Shown here in pieces: positions 24,094 to 36,550 of a DNA stretch of 64,000 bases. Made by a program: the position numbers and the translations under genes. Each line of letters starts with the position of its first letter. Position 1 is the stretch's first letter. The stretch is from positions 310,001 through 374,000 of the forward strand of contig JANFAH010000040.1 in the NCBI GenBank assembly GCA_024663395.1, in the 5' to 3' direction. The notes below the pieces were generated by a model. The model saw only the letters and a list, made by a program, of their open reading frames with translations. It did no database searches and was not told the DNA's origin. Source of the DNA: Pisolithus tinctorius (lineage: Eukaryota; Basidiomycota; Agaricomycetes; Boletales; Pisolithaceae).

Positions 24094-27000
24094 CTAAGGG
24101 AAAGCTGAAGGGAAATCTCCCTAGGATTGTCCCAAGGGGTGCTGAGTGGGAAGGAGGGATAGAGGGCAGTGCTAGAGGCATATAGATAGACCTGTGAAGG
24201 ATCCAGAAGTAAATTCCAGTAGCTTGTAGGCATGCAAGATATATTTGAGTTGGGTATATCCCATTCTGAATGAGTGTCTTGGCACAATGGGGGGGAATGT
24301 GCTCAATAAGAGGGTGTGGTAGGGTTTCATTTGATGCAGAGGACTCAAGAAGGAAGGATGCTGGGGACACTGTTGATGCTGCAGACACAATAGACTCTTT
24401 AGACACTGGAGACTCTCAGACTTCACAAAGGACACACAGATAGTGACTCCAAAGTGGGTGGTTCTTTTCCTGGCACTACAGCAGAATTATATAGTACATG
24501 GCACATAAGTATGAGTTGGAGCAAAGTGGGGCAGAGAAACTAAAAGCCCAGAAAATAAAGTAAACAGTGACAGGCATCAGCAAAGTACAGGTACATGTGA
24601 AACAGACCAGCAAGCAGTAAATGAGAGTAAACAGAACAAGGGGCAAGAGGGGTATCTTCCAGCAGTGCAAGGGTATGTGTATGGATGAAAGGTGGGGCTG
24701 GTGGGCAAGTAGAAGTGCAGAAGGGAAGAGCATATGGGTATGAAGAATGGCTTGCAGAATTTGGGGGAAACTGGGGAAACTGGAGTTTTTAGAGATGTTT
24801 GGTGTGGATGACTGGTGACATGGTGGGGCAGTGGCTAGGTTGCAGAATTTTGGATCAGTGTAATGATGACTCTGGATGATTGCAGAATTTTCAGATCAGC
24901 ATATTGATGACTGGGCAACATGTTGAAGGTTGGGAGAAACTCTGAAGCTGAAAGGGGGTGGGACAATGTGAGTCAGTGTGGTTCAGTGGTGAAAACAAAC
25001 CAAAACCAACACAAAAGACAATGAAAGCAAGTGGTGGTGTGCCTATGTGGTACCTAGATGATAGAAGCTCTTATTTGGGTGGGTTTTTTGTGAGTTACAA
25101 CACTCAAAGATGAGTGCTGAGGGTTGGGGGTGCTCCTCACAAAGAGGGAGCAAGAATGCAAGAGGGAGTGATGGGGTAGACTGCTGTCAGCCTACAGAAG
25201 GATGGATGATGACTTAATTCAATGTCCTAAGCTATACTGAGCTCAGGGAGGACTTGGAGTGAAGCTGATTGATGATAGACTATAATAAGCAAAGTAGATG
25301 ATAGCTAGACCCTTAATAAAGTCTCAACTATCAAAGCTGCTGAATGAATTACTGAGGGACATTGAAATGTGAGCAAGAGGGGCTCTCTGGTGTCTTCTTC
25401 TTCTTCAGCTATCTAAGTACAGTGATTTATATCAGTACAGGGGTGTTGCCTATGGAAAACAAGGTGCAAACACTTGGTAAGTGATAAGTAAGGAATGTAA
25501 GTGGTGTGTAATCAACTGTCATAACCATGCTTTGACCCTGGCCGGACTCAGCCTTGCATTCATCCAGTCCAGCCTCAGCCTCACCTGTCACTTACCCCCA
25601 GTTGGTCTAGTGCAGTTAACACTGCTTTGCAGTGTGTGTCACTTCAAATGAACTCTGCCTGGTCTTGTCCCCAGTCCACCCTGTCCCAGTCTCCATTACC
25701 TTAGTCATATATTACTAATACCATTCTTACCAATCACCTTAGCAATCTTTGTGAGACTGGCATTACTGGTCTCCTTACTATAGTTCTGTCTCTGGTATAT
25801 AAAACTGTAGTTACTTGGCCTGTACTCTCCAGTCTGAAATCAACTAAGTTACTCTGATAACCCCACCTCGGCCTCAGACTTGGACTGCAACCCATGCAAG
25901 GGAATAGCACTGTGTCATCAGTCACTAAGTCCAATCAGTCCACCTTCTGTACCCCTGCCTCTTCCCCTGATCCTGACCCCTCAGCTGCATGCCCACTTTG
26001 GTCTCCAGTCTGGTCTCAACCTGGACATCACAAACTTGACATCAGCTTAGAAAGCATTGGTGAGCATTGGTAAGGATAAGTAAGCCAAAAAGTGAAGAAT
26101 CAGTAAGCACAGTCAAAAGATTGGTAAGTATTGGTAATAGGTGAGTCAAGGACAGTCAGAATTTCAAAGTATGAGTCAAGCATTGTCAGAAACTGAGTAA
26201 GCACACTGGAATCTCATTAGGGGGAGGCTGTGCATGTCACATCTCAAAGAAATTGCTTCTAGCCCAAGGTGGGATGACAGAGAGGTAGCACTGATCTGAT
26301 GCAAATATAGGGCATCCAAAGGGTGATGGCAGGTGTAAGGTGTCAAAAGGGGTCAAGCTTTGGGGGTCTGTGGGGTGACAGGAGCATAGGGGATTGCAAC
26401 TTTCCCCCCCAACTGCCCTCTCAGTGAAGCAAATAAAAACTTCATGAATGAGGCTCTGTTGGAAGAGAGGACAAAGGGGGAGTGTCTTCTGCTGTATCTT
26501 GCAACAAGGAGGCAATATGTATGTCATACTCATCATGGATGTGACCCAGGAGAGTGGAGAACAGTAGATTATACTGTAGCTGTTGCAATTTTGGATGAAT
26601 GATGGATGAGATTGGTATGAAGGCATTGCAGGGAGCAGGGAGGAAGGATCCATATGCTTCTTGGATTGGAGAGACTGAAACAACCACATAAGACCTTTCT
26701 AACTGAATAACAGACCTGAGGCAACCAAAGAATGCCCTCCTGGAGGCCATACTGACAAAAAGAACATGCTGTCCAAGCTGGATGGGATGTACCAGGATAC
26801 TTCAGGACAGAAGCTAGTAGGAATTCCTGGTAAATATATGTAGCCATGGTCCCTAGCAAAGGGGACGAGCAGAATGATTGATGTGGAGGCAGCCATATCA
26901 GAAGAATTAGCAAAATGAGTGTCTTTTGGAGGGAGTGCTGTAGACACATGTGGAGTGCACAGATCCTTCCCAATTTCAGAAGGTAGGATTGCATGGTTGA

Positions 27001-27539
27001 ATACTATAAGCAAGTGTGGGAATGGTGTTGGTATCTGTGGAAATGGTGGAGATATGTTGAAAACTAGAATGCTGTACATGGGCACTTGAGAATTTTTATT
27101 GACACTTAACTCATTTCCTTCATTTCTCTTTGGCATTGATGACTCATTCTTGTGCAAAGGATGACTGCCAACATTCCTGGCTGACATCCTATGCATGAGG
27201 GTTATAGTCTTCATCTCCATTCATCAGCACTACATCAGCAAATTAACAAAAATCTTATTGAATCTTATTTGACCTTATTGAGCTTAAATCTCAAGCCAAG
27301 TATAATAAGCCAAAATTGTCAATAAGGAGAAAAAGACTTAATGTCAAAATCTAACTTGCCATGCTTTGCAGCTTATCGAGCTTGCATGACTTGAGATATA
27401 CAAAATGAGTCACATGAGATAGAATAGACAGCACTATCTATGGAATACAATGGATGTGACTATGAAAGCACGATGGAGGAGATGAAATCATGAAAGAAGC
27501 ATGACATATAGTTGGGGAAAAATTCTGTACTGCAAATGA
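24094..27539. other. CpG-poor region with no recognised gene
   Basis: Several minus-strand open stretches (24172-24435, 26237-26689, 26569-26994, 26699-27220) lack recognisable domains and probably reflect low stop density in T/G-skewed, CpG-depleted DNA. Decayed mobile DNA is the likely content. The direct repeats of short words such as GGTAAG and AGTCAAG near 26.05-26.2 kb were noted without a clear unit. Confidence 0.35.
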
Positions 27540-29907
27540 TCAGCAAAAGGTAAAAAGATCTTCATACTCACCATCATCTTCTCCCAAGCCTGTAGCACTG
27601 GAGGTCACCATTCCTTTCTTGACATACATCTGCATGTCCTCAACCACAAGCACAAAATTCTCCTCAGACAATCCTTTGATGGGCTCCAGGTAATGCCTTG
27701 TTGCCACACCCCAGACAGTATCATTAAACTCATACTGGTTACCTTTGGGAGTGGTGGTAGTCCACACACTGGCAGAATTGGAAGACCTGAAAGTGAGATG
27801 GTCATCTGCAACCAATGTGAGAGTTTGACAGACCTACAAATAAATTGTATTGGTATGATTCAGCAGAGGGAAATAAAATAGCACATTACTGCTGCACAGG
27901 CCAATGCAAGCACTGTATGAGATCCAGCCAACTCACTGTCTAAGGCTGGGACTTCCATTTGGCCCTGGATGAAGTTGAAGTGATGGGCAAAGGTTTGGAG
28001 CACAAATGGCACCCTCCACAATCTGGACCACATCTATTTAGCTCCTTAAGTTAATGTGATGCAAGGAGGCATGAAAACTTTTTACCTTGTTGTCTGTCCC
28101 CCTGTTGTGGCTGAACAGAAATCAGTTCCTCTTGAGCATTGCCTTTGTGAATTCAACATGTTGCTCAGGATCCTTGAAGTCAGCATCATTGGCAAAGAAT
28201 GTTGTGATGACAGCTGTGGCAGCTGCAGCAAACCTGCCACACCAGTTATTAAGACTTTGTTTAGCCTAAAATGAAATATGGCATTAGTGCTAAGATGTTG
28301 ACACATACAATAATACTTACAATGTGGAAAATGGGCCCACCATTGGTGATGGTGTGCTCAATCTCACCCTCATATACCCTGTCCCATATCACCTGCAGGA
28401 TTGTTGTGAATTTCTCAGTGGGAATGGTCCAAGGATTGTCATATCCAGCAGCAAAGTGTGCAAGCACAGAGATGAAGACTCGTCTCCATATGTTGTCAAC
28501 TGTGGAGCCAAGGGGGAGGTTGTCCTTGACATACTTCCTGTTCACTCCACTGCCAGAGCACTGAGATCCAGATGCACTGCATTGTGATGGCTTGGGTCAT
28601 TTGGATGGCAGAGCACCTGATTCAGACTCCCCTGCATCTACCTACAGTGCATGTCAGTCAATAAAAATGTGTGGTGTGGGATATGAGCCTACCTGAATTT
28701 GCTGGGTTTGTTTTTTCTTCAAGCTCCCAACAGACTTGTCACTGGCAGCATGTGTGATATTTCCTTTGGGAGTGCCTTTCTGGGCAGATGATTGGGTAGT
28801 GGCAGGTGGGGGCAATGGTTCCCACTCATCTATCTTGGAACTGCTAACAACTTCAGTGATGTCCTACACAAAAAAATCAAGATGGAATTAGAAATCATAG
28901 AAAGAATCTTACCATAGAGTCTGTCTGTCAACCAACTGCCTCTGTGAGGGGTTCAAGATCACCCTCATCAATATAAAACCTATAGTCACCATGGTTGAGT
29001 TGAGATGGAGGAGTAAGGCAGTCTGGAAATGAGTGCCAGGAGATGGTAGAGGAAGCCGGAGTTGAATGTGGAACTTTGAATGCAGAGTCAGTGCTAGCAC
29101 CAGAGACAGACCTTGGTACATGAGAGTTGGTGGAGGTGGACCTTGGTGCATGAGAGTTGGTGGAAGTGGACCACTGAGAGAGCAAGGTGTGGAGTGATCT
29201 CGACAAGGCAAGCTTGTCTGCCCAATCCTTCACTTCTCCAATGCCAGCAAAGTCACCTTTTGCTGATGCTTGGCTACATTGACAATAGAAATGGTCAAGG
29301 CAATCCCAGTAGAAGAGAACAGTTTTGGTGAGCAAAATCATGTGGAAAGATGGGGGATAACATACACAGATGCCCAGTGCTTCCCTTTCTCAGGCTGATT
29401 CTTATCAACACTGTCAGCAAACTCATTGCCACCTTGTGCTGCCTCTACCATGTCCCAAGTTGAAGTTTTCTGATTTCTTTGTTTCTTTACCACTTGTGTA
29501 GGTGGTTCACCATCAACCTCAACTTGTTGACTGTTAACATCACCATCCAGGTCAGCACTTTCTCCTGACATTGTATCTTTGCTGACATCCATTCCAGTGA
29601 TGGGCTCAATGTCCAGTTCAGATTCCTCAGAGGGCCTGACTGGTGTTGTCAACACAATGTGCAGTTTAGGCCTGGGCTTTGGGATATCAGTGAGTAGCAT
29701 TTTCTCTTGGCACTCTGTTTCTTCAACAATATTGGCCAGGCATTTGATACCTCGCTCTTGAGTCGCTGCCTGTTTCAGCCTTGCTTGTTTGGTCTGGGCA
29801 TCATCACCTTGTTTTTGCTCTGAGGTACGCTGCACCTGTTTCCCTTCAAGTAGGATATACCCAGGGTGCTGATGAGCATTCTTTGCATGGGTTGTAGGGC
29901 AGGACAT
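27540..29907 (-). pseudogene. Broken member of a recurrent Agaricomycete protein family of unknown function
   Basis: The model starts at ATG 29905-29907 with a charged region rich in Gln, Lys and acidic residues, then a Ser/Thr-rich linker (about 29300-28930). A core follows with STVDNIWRRVFISVLAHF, NPWTIPTEKFTTILQVIWD and IEHTITNGGPIFHI (28545-28320). Next comes an exon with LNNWCGRFAAAATAVITTFF and KAMLKRN-TGA-FLFS, then WRVPFVLQTFAHHFNFIQG with ALACAAV. The last exon reads LVADDHLTF, FNDTVWGVATRHYL and LSEENFVLVV and ends at 27540. I recognise this block order from many unnamed mushroom proteins that sit among transposons, but I know no function. The in-frame TGA and heavy CpG depletion indicate decay. 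Confidence 0.6.
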
Positions 29908-30251
29908 TGTAGCAAAACCAGGGGCATGAAGGATGAGGGTTGGTAATGGGGGTTACACTGAAGGGATGTTGGACTCTGTATTTTTTTCTGAGGCATGCTA
30001 CATGCTTTGGGTATGTATGCTATTGCTGACCCATGGGTGCTAATGCTTTGTGACTAGCTCCCAACAGGCACAACAGTTCGCATCACATGCCAGCATAGTG
30101 TTAATCCACTCTTCCCCACCATGCCTCAGTTTGGTCCTCAATTGCACCTGTCTCGCCATGCATTTACTGTCCACCATATTCCATGTCCTCATGCAGGTTG
30201 TACTAACTGCTTATTCAAAACAGTTCCTGGTTTAAAACAGCACCAGTCATT

Positions 30252-30258
30252 GACTCAC
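30252..30258. repeat. Target-site duplication, left copy (GACTCAC)
   Basis: GACTCAC directly precedes the palindrome end CACTTCAGTCACCC. The same seven bases follow the other end at 49297-49303. Confidence 0.85.
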
Positions 30259-30479
30259 CACTTCAGTCACCCCCCCCAGGAGACCTATTAGGTTCATATA
30301 TTCTTATAGATGTATCCACCTAATAGGTGTTGTCCACCTGGGTATTCCCAGCAACTGCTGGAGATTCGCCAGGCCCTGGAGATTCTCCAGAGCAAGGGGT
30401 CAGACATGGACTTTCCCCAGGATTATTATATCTATAACAGAGTGCCTGGGGTGCAAATGGGGCTTTCCCCAGTGGATTA

Positions 30480-31140
30480 ATAGACCTATTTCCTGGGCAA
30501 CCTGGGGGATTCCCCAGGCTAAATGGACCTGTTCCCTGGGCATGCTGGGGGATTCCCCAGGCTAAATGGACCTGTTCCCTGGGCATGCTGGGGGATTCCC
30601 CAGGCTAAATGGACCTGTTCCCTGGGCATGCTGGGGGATTCCCCAGGCTAAATGGACCTGTTCCCAGTGCATGCTGGGGGATTCCCCAGGCTAAATGGAC
30701 CTGTTCCCAGTGCATGCTGGGGGATTCCCCAGGCTAAATGGACCTGTTCCCAGTGCATCCTGGGGGATTCTCCAGCCTAAATGGACCTGTTCCTACAGCA
30801 TCCTGGGGGATTCCCCAGGCTAAATGGACCTGTTTCCTGGGCATCATGGGGGATTCCCCAGGCTAAATGGACCTGTTCCCAGTGCATGCTGGGGGATTCC
30901 CCAGGCTAAATGGACCTGTCCCCAGTGCATCCTGGGGGATTCTCCAGCCTAATGGACCTGTTCCCAGGGCATCCTGGGGGTTTCCCCAGGCTAAATGGAC
31001 CTGTTCCCAGTGCATGCTGGAGGATTCTCCAGCCTAAATGGACCTGTTCCCAGTGCATGGTGGGGGATTCCCCAGCCTAAATGGACCTGTTTCCTGGGCA
31101 TCCTGGGGATTTCTCCAGTGCAAAATGGACCTGTTTCATG
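30480..31140. repeat. Tandem array of about 60-bp units (left arm)
   Basis: About a dozen units contain GGGGGATTCCCCAGGCTAAA then TGGACCTGTTCCCAGTGCAT. The unit holds a short dyad (GGGGATTCCCC). The mirror copy lies at about 48500-49070. Confidence 0.9.
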
Positions 31141-33210
31141 GGCATCCTGGGGAATCTCCCACCCACTCTGGGGATTCTCCAAGGAATGCTGGGGATTCTG
31201 CAGGCCATGCTGTGGATTCTCCAACTCACTCTGGGGATTCTCCAGGCAATGCTGGGGATTCTCCAGGTCATGCAGGGGATTCTCCAACTCATTCTGGGGA
31301 TTCTCCAGGCAATGCTGGGGATTCTCCAACTCACTCTGGGGATTCTCCAACTCACTCTGGGGATTCTCCAGGCAATGCTGGGGATTCTCCAACCACCCTG
31401 GGGATTCTCCAGGCCATGCTGGGGATTCTCCAACCCACCCTGGGGATTCTCCAGGCCATGCTGGAGTTTCTCCCACCCACCCTGGGGATTCTCCAGGCCA
31501 TGCTGGGGATTCCCCAACTCACTCTGGGGATTCTCCAACCCACCCTGGGGATTCTCCAGGCCATGCTGGGGATTCTCCAACCCACCCTGGGGATTCTCCA
31601 GGCCATGCTGGGGATTCCCCAACTCACTCTGGGGATTCTCCAGGCCATGCTGGGGATTCTCCAACCCACCCTGGGGATTCTCCAGGCCATGCTGGGGATT
31701 CCCCAACTCACTCTGGGGATTCTCCAGGCAATGCTGGGGATTCTCCAACCCTCCCTGGGGGATCTCCAGGCAATGCTGGAGATTCTCCCACCCACTCTGG
31801 GGATTCTCCAAGGCATGCTGGGGAATCTCCAGGCAATGTTGGGGATTCTCCAACCCACTCTGGGGATTCTCCAAGGCATGCTGGGGATTCTCCAGGCAAT
31901 GTTGGGGATTCTCCAACCCTCCCTGGGGAATCTCCAGGCAATGTTGGAGATTCTCCAACCCACTCTGGGGATTCTCCAAGGAATGCTGGGGATTCTCCAG
32001 GCAATGTTGGGGATTCTCCAATGCACCCTGGGGATTCTCCAGGCCATGCTGGGGATTCTTCCACCCACTCTGGGGATTCTCCAACCCACTCTGGGGATTC
32101 TCCAAGGAATGCTGGGGATTCTCCAGGCAATGTTGGGGAATCTCCAACCCACCCTGGGGATTCTCCAGGCCACACTGGGGATTCTCCAACCCACTCTGGG
32201 GATTCTCCAGGCCATGCTGGGGATTCTCCAACTCACTCTGGGGAATCTCCAGGCAATGCTGGAGATTCTCCCACCCACTCTGGGGATTCTCCAAGGCATG
32301 CTGGGGAATCTCCAGGCAATGTTGGGGATTCTCCAACCCACTCTGGGGATTCTCCAAGGCATGCTGGGGATTCTCCAGGCAATGTTGGGGATTCTCCAAC
32401 CCTCCCTGGGGAATCTCCAGGCAATGTTGGAGATTCTCCAACCCACTCTGGGGATTCTCCAAGGAATGCTGGGGATTCTCCAGGCAATGTTGGGGATTCT
32501 CCAATGCACCCTGGGGATTCTCCAATCCACTCTGGGGATTCTCCAGGCCATGCTGGGGATTCTTCCACCCACTCTGGGGATTCTCCAACCCACTCTGGGG
32601 ATTCTCCAAGGAATGCTGGGGATTCTCCAGGCAATGTTGGGGAATCTCCAACCCACCCTGGGGATTCTCCAGGCCACACTGGGGATTCTCCAACCCACTC
32701 TGGGGATTCTCCAGGCCATGCTGGGGATTCTCCAACTCACTCTGGGGAATCTCCAGGCAATGCTGGAGATTCTCCCACCCACTCTGGGGATTCTCCAAGG
32801 AATGCTGGGGATTCTCCAGGCCATGCTGGGGATTCTCCAACCCACTCTGGGGATTCTCCAAGGACTGCTGGGGATTCTCCAGCCAATGTTGGGGAATCTC
32901 CAACCCACTCCAGGGATTCCCCCACCCACTCTGGGGATTCTCCCAGCAATGTTGGGGAATCTCCAACCCACTCTGGGGATTCTCCAAGGAATGCTGGGGA
33001 TTCTCCAGGCAATGTTGGGGAATCTCCAACCCACTCTGGGGATTCTCCAGGCCATGCTGGGGATTCTCCAGGCAATGTCATGGAATCTCCAACCCTCTCT
33101 GCACATTCTCCAGGCAATGCTGGGAATTCCCCAATCCACTATGGGCATCCTCCAAGGAATGCTGGTGATTCTCCAGTCAATGCTGGGGATTTCCCACCCA
33201 TTCTGTTATG
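31140..33210. repeat. Tandem array of 21/42-bp units (left arm)
   Basis: Roughly one hundred 21-bp units of the form CTGGGGATTCTCCAGGCAATG, alternating with CCAACCCACTCT variants. Because the period is a multiple of three and lacks stops, every strand and almost every frame stays open for hundreds of codons. These are not taken as genes. Within each unit CTGGGGATTCTCCAG is a near-perfect dyad, so single strands could fold into many small hairpins. Confidence 0.9.
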
Positions 33211-33697
33211 TCCTGGGGATAGACACTGATGTATCTTTGTGTTACTTGTACCACTGGTCAGATGCTGTAACTCCCTCTTTCTTCTAGATTGTTTGAGCTT
33301 GTGCTAACTTCCATTTCATCCCAAATGTGCAATATGGTGCCACCCTGGAGGATATTGCATGCATCACTTCTTTGCATGTCAGTGGGCTGCAGAAAGTTGT
33401 GAAGAGGGGTGGGAGTGGGGGTGGTGTGCACAGTGTCAGGCCCACTAGAGTTCTCTGAGCCTGCTGCCACTGGTTGTGACTGCACCAAGAGGATGGGGTC
33501 AATATTTTCATCTAACACTGGCTGCATCCAAGTGACTCTGTGTCCACTATGGCTAACACCTGTGGTCAATGCAAGGGGGTTGATATTTGCATGAGTGGCC
33601 CAAATTCAGTGACAGTTGGGAAAGCATTTCCACTGCTTTATATGACTCTCCAAAAAGTTCTATATATTCTTCTGTGAAAAAAAAAATCAGCAAATAA

Positions 33698-34150
33698 TCA
33701 CTCACCAAAAACATTGCAGGCTAACTCAGGAGTATTCTCATCAGGGCCCTTGGCAGGGATGTAGAGGTCCATGGAGACATCAGGGTTCTCCTCAGTGTCA
33801 GGATCCTCCCCATCTTTGACTTCACCACCAGTCTGCTTGAGCTTGGCAGCAAGCTTGACATAGCAGTCCTTCAACCTAGTGGAAATCAAGTCAGCAAGAC
33901 ACAGCCATTTGTGAAAATACTCACCACTCAATCTTCTTGATATGATCACCAGCAGTATGCCAGAAGACATTGGCAACCTCTGGTATAAGAGCCTGTGCAA
34001 TGGCCTGGTAGACAGCAACCTTGTAGTCCCCAGTTTTTCTCTGCAGGTCAAGTTAGCTAGCCTCCCTCATATAAACAATGCAATTACATCATTGGAATTT
34101 TCCTTGATACCAAAGAGAACCTTCAGATTGGCTGGCTTCTCAATTTCAGA
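33698..34150 (-). pseudogene. Captured gene fragment in the left palindrome arm, function unknown
   Basis: Read on the minus strand, an exon with DYKVAVYQAIAQALIPEVAN and VFWHTAGDHIKKIEW is joined by a GT-AG intron (about 33882-33934) to LKDCYVKLAAKLKQTGG and a segment rich in Asp, Glu and Pro. It looks like part of a host-type gene with real splice sites, not a transposase. I do not recognise the family with confidence. An identical copy lies in the other arm (about 45500-45984, plus strand). The chromovirus insertion at 34176 lies just upstream. Confidence 0.5.
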
Positions 34151-34175
34151 AACAAGTTGCCAAATTGTCTCTGTA

Positions 34176-34889
34176 TGTCAAGTTCGGGCCTACTCCGACC
34201 AACTCCGACGCTATATAGGGTCTAGAGAGTGGTCCGGAAGCAAGTCCGACACACAGGAACAGAACTCCGACTAGCGGAGTGTCGGCAGGAACGAAGACTG
34301 CCGAGACAAAGGCAGAGCGGAGTGAGGGCGTCGGGTTTAGCTCGTGCGCTACCCCCTTGTACAATCTCAGCCCTCGTATTTCAGAGGGAGAGTACAGACG
34401 GAGAGTCGGAGATAACTCCGACAGACAGAAGACGGAATCAGAGGGAGTAGGAACTAAGTTGATATTCGTACTGAAGAACAGCAGAGTACAGTACATGCTT
34501 TTATACTGCTATGGAGGTACAGTAACCGGAATCGGAACTGACATACGGAGACTCATAAGTTTTCAAGTAAAATTTCCTGGACGACGAATGAAGGGTAGAC
34601 GGAGGACATACGAACAGGTAACACAGAACATCCAGAAAAGGAAACAGTCCAGGCGCTGGACCACGCGGTGAGCATGCTGCGGAGTACCTGACTGCGAAGG
34701 TAGTCACATGACCCCTCAGAGGACGGACCGCTCGGTCCGGTAGGAGAGAGACACAAGTCCGACAGCAGTCAGAGCGGAGATGGTTCGCAACCAACAGAAG
34801 TTGGGCGGAGTTGGTGCGGAGTGAGCGGATGAATGGCAGAAAGGGATGCAGAGTGAGCAAAGACCTATGATGAACGCACGGTTATGACA
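34176..34889 (-). repeat. 3' LTR of the chromovirus (in element orientation)
   Basis: 714 bp, ends TGTCA...TGACA. The polypurine tract sits next to it at 34893-34902. The partner LTR at 41612-42325 has the same length. Confidence 0.95.
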
Positions 34890-34892
34890 GTG

Positions 34893-34902
34893 CCCCCCCC
34901 TT
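34893..34902 (-). other. Polypurine tract
   Basis: On the minus strand AAGGGGGGGG lies three bases upstream of the 3' LTR, the expected place and composition for plus-strand DNA priming. Confidence 0.75.
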
Positions 34903-35082
34903 AGGGCCTGAACCCCTGAAGGCTGCATGTACGGGACGAGATCAACACGAGTTGATCATTTGAAATTATTTTGATGCCTCAAGGATGATGGCTTTAGCCG
35001 CGGCGGAGCTCCATCGGAGTTCGAAGTACCGCTTAAAAACACGTGTTAGGGTACCGAACCTTCGTCCTTTTCCCCCATCACC

Positions 35083-36352
35083 ATGCCTTCCCAGCGCCAG
35101 AGCAACACCCCCCAGCCAACCCCCGGCCACGTTCGCGACTACTCCCAAGTTGCGGATGAAGAGCTGGTCGTCCTCACCGACGACTCCACCGACACCGAGC
35201 GAGAGAAGTCTGCGGAGAAGGCGCGCCGACGAGAGGAGGCCGAGCGGAGAGAGAGAGAGTGCAAGGCAGAGCGCAAGGCCAAGCGCGAGGAGGCCAAGAG
35301 GCGGAAGGTGGAGGAGGAGCGGTTGGAGGTGGAGCGGAAGAAGAGAGCGGAAGAGGAGGCCCAGAGGAGAAGGGCGGCAGAGGAAGAGGAGGCTTGACAG
35401 AAGAGGGCGGCAGAGGAAGAGGCGGAGAGGCAGAGGCAGAGAGCCCAGGCCAGGAGGGATGAGGCCGCACAGAGGTGAGTAGCAGATTACTGCAAGCCAG
35501 GCGGAGCTGACCTATTATTTTTATTATTTTTTGACCTTACTCTATTTCAAGTTGACCGGCGCGGTGTACGACGTCAACACCGCCCAGAAGGTGCCTGGGG
35601 CCTCTGTGGTGGTCACCGCGACCAGGCGGCCCCCCTGCACTCGCTGCATAGCGAGTCTGATGGCGGGCCAGTGCGAGCCAGGACAAGGCAAGACCAGGGC
35701 CTGTGTGCCCTGCCATAACAAAAAGAAGACGTGCAGCTGGACGCGGGAAGAGGCGGCGGCGGGCCCCTCGCGGAAGAGAGCAGGGACAGGGAGTTCCCGA
35801 GGAGAGAAGAAGAAGAGGACACGAGGGAAGGGAAAGGAGAGAGCAACAGAGACGGAGGAAGCGGACGACGAGCGGGAGGCAGGCGGAGAGGACGAGGAGG
35901 AGCCAGAGACGCTGCTCGAGGGACCCTCGGGGGTCTCCTCCTGGTGGACGGAGTGGGAGCGGGAGCGGCAGCTGCAGGCTGCAGAGAGGTATGCGGCGGC
36001 GCATGAAAAGGCTGCGACAGCCTTCGAGAGGATGGCAGAGGCAGCGGAGCGGATGGCGGAGGCAGCGGAGCAGATGGCGGAGGCAGCGGAGCGGACTGCC
36101 GACGAGTGGGGGATGTACCGCGCATGGGCGGAGTGGGTGGAGATGAGGAGAAGGGAAGATGCACGCGAAGCCAGACTGGCTGAACTTGAGCGCATGGGAG
36201 GAGGTTGGAAAAGGCCTCAGTCAGAGGCGGCAGAGGACCAGCAAGAGGAAGCGGACGAAGGTGCAGAGGGGGACAATGAGGAAGAAGTCGAAGGAGAGCA
36301 GGAAGGCAGTGAAGAACAGGAGGGTGGCAGAGAACAAGCGATGGAAGAGTAA
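35083..36352 (+). CDS. Antisense accessory gene of the chromovirus, coiled-coil and zinc-cluster-like
   Basis: On the strand opposite to pol and convergent with it, ATG 35083 opens a Glu/Arg/Lys-rich segment with coiled-coil character, interrupted by TGA at 35395-35397, then a GT-AG intron candidate (35475-35551). The next exon has CTRC...C...CVPC...C spacing (CTRCIASLMAGQC then CVPCHNKKKTCSW), resembling a fungal zinc cluster. It continues into heptad-like repeats (ERMAEAAERMAEAAEQMAEA) and an acidic tail, ending at TAA/TAG near 36350-36352. Splice phase at the intron did not match cleanly, so a small indel or a different splice site is possible. I recall similar C-rich, Glu-rich proteins from mushroom genomes. 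A role in the element's control is conceivable but unproven. Confidence 0.55.
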
Positions 36353-36550
36353 AGTAGTTTTGTTTTCTTTTTTTTTTTTTTTTTGTCTTTGTTTTTAGTT
36401 TGTATATTTTGTATTACTACGAGATAGACTTGTGATTTTGTTTGTGACTCTGAGAAGTGAAACGGATAAGCGGAGAAAATTCTAAAGTACTTAAGATAGT
36501 TCAGTAAGAGGCGGAGTTGGCCCACGGAGGAAGTTTATGTGGGCGGAGTA

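Noticed and set aside
30991..33287. Very long open frames (up to about 750 codons) on both strands, and their copies at 46396-48650
   Set aside because: They run through a 21/42-bp tandem array whose period is a multiple of three and has no stop in nearly any frame. Low-complexity peptides, no start context and no domain.
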